The notes under the pieces are model-generated. The model had not been told where the DNA came from. It saw nothing but the letters and a program-made list of their open reading frames with translations, and did no database searches. From Planotetraspora mira (GTDB lineage: Bacteria; Actinomycetota; Actinomycetes; Streptosporangiales; Streptosporangiaceae), in the NCBI RefSeq assembly GCF_016863275.1, contig NZ_BOOO01000031.1, positions 124,001 through 188,000 on the forward strand: DNA of 64,000 nt, written 5' to 3'. The stretch's first letter is position 1, and each line of letters opens with the position of its first letter. Position numbers and translations under genes: made by a program. Shown one piece after another: positions 9,394 to 16,029 of this stretch.

Positions 9394-9839
9394 GACTGCG
9401 CGACCTCGTCCAGCAGCGCCATCGCCGAGATGACGGCCTCCACCTGCTCCGGCGTCCCCCTCTCCTGCAAAGCCTGCGCCAGCCACCGCTCGCGCGCCCG
9501 CCGATCCCCCGAGCGCCGCTCATGCCCGAGCGCGGTCAGGGTGACCAGTTGGCGGCGGCCGTCGCCGGGATCGGGATGCCGCTCCACCAGTCCGGCCTCC
9601 TCCAGGGCGGTGACGATCTTCGCGATCGACTGCGGGCGTACGCGCTCCACCACGGCCAGGTCGCTTGCGGAGGCCGGTCCGTCCTTGCCGAGCCGCCGCA
9701 GCACCGACGCCTGCGACGGCGAAAGGCCGCCCTCGCCGCCCAGCGCGGTGAGCCGACGGCGCAGGCGGCTGACGACCACCCACACGTCATTCGCCGCTTG
9801 GAGTGCAGCCTCGGAGATGCCCTCGTCACTGTCGTTCAC
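9390..9839 (-). CDS. MarR-family transcriptional regulator
   Basis: About 149 residues from the GTG at 9839. The winged helix spans about residues 35-110 (SPSQASVLRRLGKDGPASAS, then AVVERVRPQSIAKIVTALEE as recognition helix, then the wing RHPDPGDGRRQLVTLT). The arrangement is regulator first, MFS second, with GTGA overlap. An upstream ATG at 9887 would lie inside the probable promoter and operator and is less likely. It probably autoregulates and responds to small phenolic or drug ligands, as MarR proteins usually do. Confidence 0.88.
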   Translation of the reverse strand: MNDSDEGISEAALQAANDVWVVVSRLRRRLTALGGEGGLSPSQASVLRRLGKDGPASASDLAVVERVRPQSIAKIVTALEEAGLVERHPDPGDGRRQLVTLTALGHERRSGDRRARERWLAQALQERGTPEQVEAVISAMALLDEVAQS

Positions 9840-9846
9840 GCTGCCG

Positions 9847-9898
9847 ACCGTAAAACGACAGCCGAAGGTGCGCAACTTGAGGTGCACACCTTGAGGTG
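9847..9898 (-). promoter_or_regulatory. marR promoter and repeated operator element
   Basis: On the minus strand TTGCGC (9870-9875) and TACGGT (9847-9852) are separated by 17 bases. The -10 ends seven bases before the GTG, implying a leaderless mRNA. Upstream, TTGAGGTG occurs twice as a direct repeat (9877-9884 and 9891-9898, period 14). The overlap creates AGGTG-CA-CACCT (9880-9891), an inverted repeat. These are the likely MarR binding sites. Confidence 0.55.
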
Positions 9899-10016
9899 TC
9901 TAACTGCACCCGCCGCGTGGACGACGTCCGGTTCCGGTCATACGCGGAGCCGAACGGCTGAGCGGGTGAAGGCTCAGAAGGCCGCGATGCCGGCCTGCCA
10001 GAGCAAGTGCCGATCA

Positions 10017-10236
10017 TGCCGCCGGAGCTCAGCCCCAAGACGAACCCCCCACTACGCCGACGACGTTCGGGAACAAGTCGCGTGCATGCGGCAGCAGGGG
10101 CTCAGGGTGCACGTCACACCGGCCATGGGCTCCGACCCCCGACGAGATCGGCTGGGTGTACAACACCATCCCCGGAGAAGGCGTGCCCATCAGGAAGATC
10201 CAGGACCAGTGCCGGCAGCAGGCGTCCGGCAGCTGA
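10017..10236 (+). pseudogene. Frameshifted remnant of a small (possibly exported) protein
   Basis: Coding-like sequence is broken by a one-base slip in a run of five C's near 10136-10140. One frame gives HYADDVREQVACMRQQG; after the slip the next frame gives DEIGWVYNTIPGEG and ends IQDQCRQQASGS then a stop. A second slip in a C6 run near 10045 would join an ATG at 10017. A CMRxxG motif with a later cysteine recalls small actinobacterial lipoproteins, but this is a weak resemblance. It could also be a sequencing error in homopolymers. Confidence 0.35.
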
Positions 10237-10336
10237 GTCGTACGGTCGTCGAGATCAACACCAAACACATCCGGAAGAGGAGCGGTTCCTGATCGGCTAA
10301 GACTCCTGCTACGCCTCGCTCATCCGACGTGGATTA

Positions 10337-10765
10337 TCAGGACTGATCCAGAACGCGGCCATAGGCACCGACGTCAGCGCACACCATTGAGTATCCGTAG
10401 GGAATCTCGCTCTTCCCGTCATGTATGCGTCTAGGGAACGTCCGCAGATTGGAGCTATGGAAGAAGTCACCACGGGAGCTCACCCCCGGGATGGTTCGCA
10501 GCTCGTCCACCTCCGACCACGGCGGCACAATCACCGCGATGATCTGGACCCGCAGTCTCTTGCGGTTGATGTAAACGATCCGGTGCCGGCCAGCATGGAC
10601 AAGCTCAAGCTCGCTCTTGGTGGCATGCGACGGCTGGAAGCCGCGCTCACACGCGAGCGCCACCAAGTGCTCTTCCAGATCATTCGCCCACATTCCGGCA
10701 CCCGCATCGGGCCAGGGCGCGGGGAAGAAGCGAAAGGACCCGGCGGACGAGGTCGGCTCAGTCAT
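10337..10765 (-). CDS. Hypothetical protein
   Basis: A 142-residue protein (start MTEPTSS) with a balanced composition and plausible secondary structure, for example WANDLEEHLVALACERGF (helix) and LELVHAGRHRIVYINRKRLRVQIIAVIV (strands). It looks like a real folded protein, unlike the other frames here. I do not recognise the family. The surrounding DNA is less GC-biased than the rest of the window, which suggests acquired or decaying sequence. No operon partner is apparent. Confidence 0.5.
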   Translation of the reverse strand: MTEPTSSAGSFRFFPAPWPDAGAGMWANDLEEHLVALACERGFQPSHATKSELELVHAGRHRIVYINRKRLRVQIIAVIVPPWSEVDELRTIPGVSSRGDFFHSSNLRTFPRRIHDGKSEIPYGYSMVCADVGAYGRVLDQS

Positions 10766-10771
10766 GATCAA

Positions 10772-11628
10772 AGCTTACGCAGAATTAACGAGACTCCGTC
10801 ACTCGGCCAGGAAGAGCTACCTATCGCCATCAGCCAACCTGACCTCGGCAATCTCTACACGAAAAGGGCTTCCGATCGAACCGATCGCGACCCGTGCGCA
10901 TTACTCGCGAGGTGCTCGCCAGCGGTCCCTTTAGGCGCCAGAACTCGCACGCATCCCCCGAACAGGCGGAAGTGCGTGGTACTGATTCAACTCTGTCCCT
11001 CTCGGAAGCGTGCCGGATTCAGAGGTAACGGGTCATTACGAATATCCCACTTATTCATGTCCTGACCCCGTTTAGAGGCTGGCATCGAGGGCGAGCTCAT
11101 TCGCCCACCACGTCGGCTGCGGCCCGAGGTTTGGAAACATCTCTGAGCAGCTCCATGGTGGCACGGAGATACTGTTCGGAACGAACACGATCTGTCATAG
11201 ACACCTCTTTGGGTCGACTCTCGACAGCTGGCAGGACTCCACCGGCGGAGGATCCTGAGCAGTCTCGTAGGGCTTGCGCGGGCGATACAAGCTTTCATTG
11301 CACCGCACATACGGAGATCACTTCTCGGTTTCCGACACTTCTGCGGTTTTCCTCCGTCTCCTTTCTTGGTACGGACGCCGAGAAGAGCACCAGTCATAGT
11401 GCCCTCAGCCCTTCTCAATCACGAAACTTCATCGCACCGGAGAATCTCGGCCTCAATGGCTGCCTCATCACCAGCATCGTAGGACGCTCAGTCAGTAGCC
11501 AATTAAGAGATGTCCGGTGCCGGAGGGAGCCACTACCTGTGCTCGGTCACGGCCGTTCCGACGGCCCCGGGCCCGGTTCCCGGCCCTCCACCTTGCCAGA
11601 ATGATGTTCGGTCGACGAAGCTGATCGC
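10772..11628. other. 857-base stretch without a confident gene
   Basis: Frames here lack the third-position GC bias of the rest of the window, and none resembles a known family. Two tiny minus-strand ORFs are the only coding hints: 11097-11198, described separately, and 10989-11060 (begins MNKWDIRNDPLPL, 23 residues, weak ribosome site). The stretch ends at the ATG of the quinone oxidoreductase. It may be decayed or horizontally acquired DNA. Confidence 0.5.
11097..11198 (-). CDS. Candidate small protein (33 aa)
   Basis: An ATG stands behind AGAGG with six bases of spacing. It encodes a 33-residue, charged, probably helical peptide (core RSEQYLRATMELLRDVSK). I do not recognise it. It could be the N-terminus of a decayed gene, an antitoxin-like micro-protein, or chance. 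Support is only the good ribosome site and the helical composition. Confidence 0.25.
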   Translation of the reverse strand: MTDRVRSEQYLRATMELLRDVSKPRAAADVVGE

Positions 11629-12546
11629 ATGAGGGCCATCGTCTGCACCGAGTACGGCAAGCCGGTCGAGCTGGTCGACCGGCCCGATCCGGTCCCCGGA
11701 CCAGGCCAGGTGGTGGTCGAGGTCGAGGCGGCCGGCGTCAACTACGTCGACGCTCTGATGGCACGCGGCGGCTATCAGATCAAGCCGCCCCTGCCCTTCA
11801 CACCAGGCTTCGAGGTGGCGGGGCGGCTCTCCGACGGCACCCGAGTCCTGGCGATCACCGGGCTGGGCGGCTTCGCCACGCACGTGCTCGTGCCCGCGGC
11901 GCAGGCCGTACCCCTGCCCGAGAAGCTCGACCCGGTCCGCGCGGCCGCGTTCGCGCAGAGCCACTGCACGGCCATGTACGCGCTGGAGCGGCGTGCCGGA
12001 CTGCGGCGCGGCGAGCGGGTGCTGGTGCTGGGCGCCGGCGGCGGCGTGGGCCTGGCCGCCATCCAGGTGGCCAAGGCACTGGGCGCCGAAGTCCTGGCGG
12101 CCGCATCGACGGAGGACAAGCGGGAACTCGCCGCGCAGGCGGGAGCAGACGAGGTGATCGGCTACGAAGGCCTGAAGGACACGGCCAGACGCTGGGGCGT
12201 GGACGTGGCCGTCGACCCGGTGGGCGGAACGTTGTCGGAGGAGGCCCTGCGCGCCCTCCGTGAAGGCGGGCGGCTCCTGGTCGTCGGCTTCGCCGCCGGC
12301 GACATCCCCAGACTGCCCGCCAACCAGGTGCTCCTACGCAACCGCGCGGTCGTCGGTGTCGACTGGGGCGCCTGGTCGATGAGCAACGCCGCCGAGAACC
12401 GGGCCATGCTGGAGGGGCTGTTCTCGATGCCCGGGATCGACCCGATGCCCCCGTGGACCATGCCGCTGGCGGAAGCCGGACAAGCCATGGACGACCTGCT
12501 CAACCGCCGGGTCATCGGGAAGGTCGTACTCGTCCCGGAAAGATGA
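11629..12546 (+). CDS. Zinc-type/NAD(P)H:quinone oxidoreductase (MDR superfamily)
   Basis: A 305-residue, GroES-like N-terminal domain (VEVEAAGVNYVDALMARGGY) followed by a Rossmann domain with the nucleotide motif VLGAGGGVGLAAIQVAKALGAEV near residues 140-160. It lacks the zinc-binding cysteines of true alcohol dehydrogenases and matches the QOR/YhdH-like branch that reduces quinones or enones with NADPH. It is slightly shorter than the usual 320-330 residues, missing some of the C-terminal substrate loop. No obvious operon partner. Confidence 0.88.
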   Translation: MRAIVCTEYGKPVELVDRPDPVPGPGQVVVEVEAAGVNYVDALMARGGYQIKPPLPFTPGFEVAGRLSDGTRVLAITGLGGFATHVLVPAAQAVPLPEKLDPVRAAAFAQSHCTAMYALERRAGLRRGERVLVLGAGGGVGLAAIQVAKALGAEVLAAASTEDKRELAAQAGADEVIGYEGLKDTARRWGVDVAVDPVGGTLSEEALRALREGGRLLVVGFAAGDIPRLPANQVLLRNRAVVGVDWGAWSMSNAAENRAMLEGLFSMPGIDPMPPWTMPLAEAGQAMDDLLNRRVIGKVVLVPER

Positions 12547-12683
12547 GGGACTCCACGTCCGCTCGTTCGACGGCCCGACCAGCGCGTATTCGTCGCAGAA
12601 CCCCTCGATCACGGCAGAACCAACTGCGTGCGCCGGGAGTCAAACGTATTGGAAGAACCGCTCATGCCTCATGGAGGTTCGCA

Positions 12684-13544
12684 ATGCGCTCTCCCTTCGT
12701 CAGCCGCCGGGTGTTACGCACCGCATCGGCGCTGACGCTGGCTCTCTGCACAGGGCTCACCGTTTCGGTCGCCCTGCCCGCCACGGCAGGCGCCGCGGCG
12801 CCGTCGGCCACCGCCGCGGTCGGCGACAACGGCCATGTGCTCCTTTACAAGGCCGCCGCCGCCCAGACCAACAAGGTGAGCGTCACCGAGTCGTTCACCA
12901 GCGGTTACACGGACATCATCTATGTGATCGACGACATCGTCCCGATCAGTGCCGGGAGCGGCTGCGGCCACCCCGACAGCGCGGACCACACCAAGGTCTC
13001 CTGCAAGGTGGCCACCCTGGACAGCCAGGACCCCTACTCCACTCTGACGATGGACCTCGGCGACGGCAACGACACCGTGGCCTTCAACAACACCACCGGT
13101 CAGGTCTACTACTTCAACGTGATCTACCTGGGCGCCGGCAAGGACAAGCTGACCGACACCGGCAGGGTCGACGGCAACAACGTCTTCGGGCAGGCGGGCG
13201 ACGACACCATCACGGTGGGCGAGGCTTCGATGGTCTTCGCCGGAGACGGCAACGACACGATCTACGCCGGCGGCAACTACACCCGCGTGGAAGGCGGCAA
13301 GGGCAACGACAAGATCCGGGGCGCCAAGGGCAACCAGATCCTGTACGGCATGGACGGCAACGACGCGATATACGGCGGGGTCGGCAACGACCTGCTGTAC
13401 GGCGGCAAGGGCAACGACGTCGTGTACGGAAACAGCGGCAACGACACCCTGTACGGGAACAGCGGGAACGACAAGCTGTACGGCGGGCCCGGCAAGGACA
13501 AGCTCTCCGGCGGACCCGGCAGGAACACCATCCGTCAGAACTGA
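12684..13544 (+). CDS. Secreted RTX-type calcium-binding repeat protein
   Basis: A 286-residue protein starting at the ATG behind GGAGGT. The N-terminus (MRSPFVSRRVLRTASALTLA, then a hydrophobic core and an ATAGAA cleavage site near residue 34) is a Sec signal peptide. The C-terminal half holds about ten RTX nonapeptide units of type GGxGNDxLYG, for example GGKGNDVVYGNSGNDTLYG, which form a parallel beta-roll that folds on calcium. Unlike Gram-negative RTX toxins, export is by a signal peptide rather than a type I system. No catalytic domain is visible, so a wall or matrix structural or adhesin role is likely. Confidence 0.85.
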   Translation: MRSPFVSRRVLRTASALTLALCTGLTVSVALPATAGAAAPSATAAVGDNGHVLLYKAAAAQTNKVSVTESFTSGYTDIIYVIDDIVPISAGSGCGHPDSADHTKVSCKVATLDSQDPYSTLTMDLGDGNDTVAFNNTTGQVYYFNVIYLGAGKDKLTDTGRVDGNNVFGQAGDDTITVGEASMVFAGDGNDTIYAGGNYTRVEGGKGNDKIRGAKGNQILYGMDGNDAIYGGVGNDLLYGGKGNDVVYGNSGNDTLYGNSGNDKLYGGPGKDKLSGGPGRNTIRQN

Positions 13545-13554
13545 CGCTTTCGAT

Positions 13555-13588
13555 CCAGGGACTGTCCGTCTACCCGGGCAGTCCCTGG
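13555..13588 (+). terminator. Strong intrinsic-type hairpin after RTX gene
   Basis: CCAGGGACTG (13555-13564) and CAGTCCCTGG (13579-13588) are perfect complements around a 14-base loop, ten bases after the RTX stop codon. No T-run follows, as is common for actinobacterial terminators. Confidence 0.75.
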
Positions 13589-13690
13589 CAACGGTCGGGT
13601 GCGACCGGTCGGGGCCCCCGCAACTGTGGCCCTGCAACTGTGGAGCCGTGGACTCACTGCGCGACCGCGAAGATCATTTCGTTGCCCGCG

Positions 13691-14032
13691 TCACCAGTAC
13701 CGGGCCGCGATCAACCGTTCCGCATCCGCTTCGGCGAATCCGTACGCCGACGCCACGAACCAGAAGTCCTCAGCTATCACCTCTCGCGCGACGGTCTCGA
13801 TCTCACTGCCGGCCGCTTCGAAATCGGCCTCCAGCGCGTTGAACTCCTCCGTCGCAGCCTTCGTGAGCACATACAGGGCCGCCAGATCCGACGGGCGCTC
13901 GGCCTCGATCCGCCCGCACAGCCTCAGCAGGATCGCCTTTCCCTTGTCGACGACGTGATCTGGAAAGTACTGATCCTCGTACATGCCCCTGAGAAACGCA
14001 TGAGTGGCCACTTGCCGGTTGGTGAGCGACAC
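13691..14032 (-). CDS. DUF5713 family protein
   Basis: A 113-residue protein from a GTG start. It matches my memory of DUF5713: an N-terminal block (THAFLRGMYEDQYFPDHVVD, then KGKAILLRLCGRIE) and a C-terminal helical block ending VASAYGFAEADAERLIAARYW. Family function is unknown; members are small cytosolic helical proteins. It is convergent with the RTX gene across the terminator and not clearly in an operon with neighbours. Confidence 0.75.
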   Translation of the reverse strand: MSLTNRQVATHAFLRGMYEDQYFPDHVVDKGKAILLRLCGRIEAERPSDLAALYVLTKAATEEFNALEADFEAAGSEIETVAREVIAEDFWFVASAYGFAEADAERLIAARYW

Positions 14033-14239
14033 CGCGAATTCCTGTTCTCGTCATGGATCGTCGTGCCGATACTGCACTGCGGCACTGACAGGTGGCACGG
14101 TGCCTCCACCCGGGAAGATCAACCGGATCGACCGTGCGGGTTCGAACCTGCGATACGGCCGGCGTTCACGCGAGCACCTCCGCCGCCGGAAGCCCCTGGC
14201 GACCATGCTCAGCCACGTACCGGCGAACTCCGCCGGAAA

Positions 14240-14464
14240 TCACGAGTCCGCCGCCGCCGAGTCCGACGCGCGACCGGCCCAGGCGGACCACAAGGTCGCG
14301 TACCTCCTCCCAGCGCTCACCAACCGTTCGTGCGGCCCGTCCTCCTCGACCCGCCCCGCGTCGAGGACCACCACACGGTCGGCGGTGACGGCCTGTGCGA
14401 GGCGGTGCGCGACCACGATCGCCGTACGGCCGCGCAGGATCTGCCGGGCGGCCGTCTCGACGCC
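14240..14464 (-). pseudogene. C-terminal remnant of an ABC transporter ATPase
   Basis: About 74 codons remain, beginning abruptly at VETAARQILRGRTAIVVAHR and running through the H-loop histidine (VAHRLAQAVTADRVVVLDAG) to EEDGPHERLV and a stop. This is the end of an exporter-type (MsbA-like) nucleotide-binding domain downstream of the D-loop. Walker A, signature and Walker B are absent, and an in-frame TGA lies just upstream. The rest was lost, with the breakpoint next to the Ohr gene stop. Confidence 0.7.
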
Positions 14465-14482
14465 TGACCACGGGTGATCGTC

Positions 14483-14965
14483 TCAGGCGAGGCTTATCGT
14501 GGCGAGGATGCCCTGGCGGGTCATCTTCGCGTAGGGGCACAGCGCGCTCGCCTGCGCGAGCAACGGGGTGACCGAGTCGCGCTCAACCCCGGGCCAGTTC
14601 ACGACGAGGTCGGCTCGCAACGTGTAACCGTCGTCGTCGGGGTCACGGCCGAGAGCGACGGTCGCCTCCACGATGATGGAGCCGGGGTCGAGGAGATGCT
14701 GCCGGGCCACCAGGCTGAGGACGCTGTGGAAGCATGCGGCGTATCCGGCGGCGAAGAGTTGTTCGGGGTTCGGGCCGACGGTGTCGCCGCCCAGTTCCTT
14801 GGGCATCCGCAGTTCCATGTCGAGGGCGCCGTCGGCGGAGCGGGCCTTGCCGGACGCCCGGCCGTGGGCGGCGCTGCCGCCGCTGACGGCGACGTGACCG
14901 ATGTAGATCGGTTTGAAAACGGTGCCGCTGTCACCATGATCCGGGAAGAGTGTCGAGTCGTTCAC
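14483..14965 (-). CDS. Ohr/OsmC-family organic hydroperoxide reductase
   Basis: A 160-residue, slightly long member of the Ohr/OsmC fold. The two redox cysteines are present: AAGYAACFHS (peroxidatic) and ASALCPYAKM (resolving). The glutamate and arginine framework of Ohr appears in GGDTVGPNPEQLFAAGYAA and LRMPKELGG. Such enzymes reduce organic hydroperoxides with lipoyl-protein electrons. It lies 55 bases downstream of the ECF41-like sigma gene on the same strand and is probably co-transcribed from that gene's promoter, pointing to a peroxide-linked response. Confidence 0.9.
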   Translation of the reverse strand: MNDSTLFPDHGDSGTVFKPIYIGHVAVSGGSAAHGRASGKARSADGALDMELRMPKELGGDTVGPNPEQLFAAGYAACFHSVLSLVARQHLLDPGSIIVEATVALGRDPDDDGYTLRADLVVNWPGVERDSVTPLLAQASALCPYAKMTRQGILATISLA

Positions 14966-15020
14966 CGGTTGCGCCTTTCCCTGCCGAGGTGACGAGGAGA
15001 CTGTGGTCCGGGCGAGTTGG

Positions 15021-15740
15021 TCATGGGCGATGCCAGTGCTGCAACTTGTCGGGGTTCAGCACGATCCACACAGCGGTGACCTCGGTCCCGGCGACACTCA
15101 CGCTGACCACTGCCACAGCGTGGCCCGCCCGGCGCAGCGCCAGACCGGTACGGCCGTTGACGGACTCGATGGTCACCACGATGCCGGGCGGACCGGCCAG
15201 CAGAGCCGCGATGAACTGGGCGACCGCGTCCGCGCCGTAGGTCGGACGCACTGAGGCGCGCAGCTTGCCGCCGCCGTCACTCACGACCAGCGCGTCGGAG
15301 GCCAGAACCGCCTTGAGCGCCGCCACGTCTCCGGTGTCGCACGCCGCCGCGAACCGGCGCGCGACACGATCATGCCGGTCGAGCATCGCCTTCCGGAACG
15401 GCTGACCGGAGCGGCGCCGCACCGTGCCGCCCCGAAGAGCCGGGCCGTCGGCAACAGGTGCCGGAACCGAGTCCGCCCTCGGCACGGCGCTGGGAGGTCG
15501 GAAGGCGGCGGGCGCGGCGAGCGATTCCAGGCAGATGCCTCCGGCGACCCTTGTCAGCCAGGCTCGCGGCACCGCGATGCCGGCACGCTCCTCATCGTTG
15601 AGGGCGTACCAGCGGCGATAGGTCTCCTGGACGATCCGGTCAGCCGTGGCGGCCGAACCGAACATCCACAGAGCGATCTCGAGCAGGTGCCGGCGTTCGT
15701 CGAGCATCTCCGCCAGCGACCTGGCGCCCGCCTCGGTCAT
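15021..15740 (-). CDS. ECF41-type sigma factor variant lacking region 4
   Basis: About 239 residues from the ATG at 15740, which overlaps a small upstream ORF by ATGA. Region 2 is present (ERRHLLEIALWMFGSAATAD to ICLESL, residues about 15-70). The C-terminal SnoaL-like extension carries the two signature motifs of ECF41, DGGGK and NPDKL. Between them, where WLPEP and the whole region-4 helix-turn-helix should be, there is only a proline/arginine-rich linker of about 50 residues. The protein should bind core polymerase but not a -35. An ECF41-type promoter stands upstream. A longer GTG start at 15857 is possible. The role could be a modulator or anti-regulator rather than a working sigma. Confidence 0.8.
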   Translation of the reverse strand: MTEAGARSLAEMLDERRHLLEIALWMFGSAATADRIVQETYRRWYALNDEERAGIAVPRAWLTRVAGGICLESLAAPAAFRPPSAVPRADSVPAPVADGPALRGGTVRRRSGQPFRKAMLDRHDRVARRFAAACDTGDVAALKAVLASDALVVSDGGGKLRASVRPTYGADAVAQFIAALLAGPPGIVVTIESVNGRTGLALRRAGHAVAVVSVSVAGTEVTAVWIVLNPDKLQHWHRP

Positions 15741-15859
15741 GTCCTGCCGCCGTCGCCCGCCGTGCGGCCAGGAGGGTGCCTGCGGAAGCGGAGAGGCCCT
15801 TCCTGTTCCCAGGCCGTGAATCGGCCGGCGCGGGCGCCGGCTGACGAGATCGTCCACAC
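15737..15859 (-). CDS. Candidate 40-aa leader ORF coupled to the ECF41-like gene
   Basis: A GTG behind AGAGGA (five-base spacing) opens a 40-codon arginine-rich frame whose TGA overlaps the ATG of the sigma gene (ATGA). It begins about 27 bases after the predicted transcript start. It may be a translated leader for coupling, or the true sigma start may be the GTG at 15857 in the other frame. No family similarity is recognised. Confidence 0.35.
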   Translation of the reverse strand: MWTISSAGARAGRFTAWEQEGPLRFRRHPPGRTAGDGGRT

Positions 15860-15892
15860 GATGTCCTCTGTTGTCTTGGTGTCACCAGCTAA

Positions 15893-15919
15893 GACGGGAC
15901 AGCACGTCCTGGTGTGACA
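15893..15919 (-). promoter_or_regulatory. ECF41-type promoter upstream of the ECF41-like sigma gene
   Basis: On the minus strand TGTCACA (15913-15919), exactly 16 bases, then CGTC (15893-15896). This is the published ECF41 consensus as I recall it. The six bases before the -10 are CTGTCC, also present in two sister copies at 18632-18658 and 18814-18840. Position and orientation fit autoregulation of the sigma-Ohr operon. Confidence 0.75.
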
Positions 15920-16029
15920 TTCCACGCCCGCAACCCGCTTCTCGCCTCCGGCCGCGACCTGGACGTCGAGGTCGCGCTCGCCGTAGACGAGTCAGGACGG
16001 CTTGGCACGCCGGCCAGCGTCGCTCACCG

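Noticed and set aside
10987-11418. 143-codon minus-strand open frame
   Set aside because: Arg/Ser/Cys-rich with no periodic structure, codon bias unlike neighbours, and no ribosome site at its start. Only its short in-frame end (23 codons) has a possible start.
13620-13643. Direct repeat of CAACTGTGG after the RTX gene
   Set aside because: Two nine-base copies only, with no second feature such as an insertion-sequence end or coding change nearby. Likely chance.
14125-14165. GGGTTCGAACC sequence resembling a tRNA T-arm
   Set aside because: The flanking bases do not form a five-pair T-stem on either strand, and no acceptor, D-arm or anticodon arm can be built around it.
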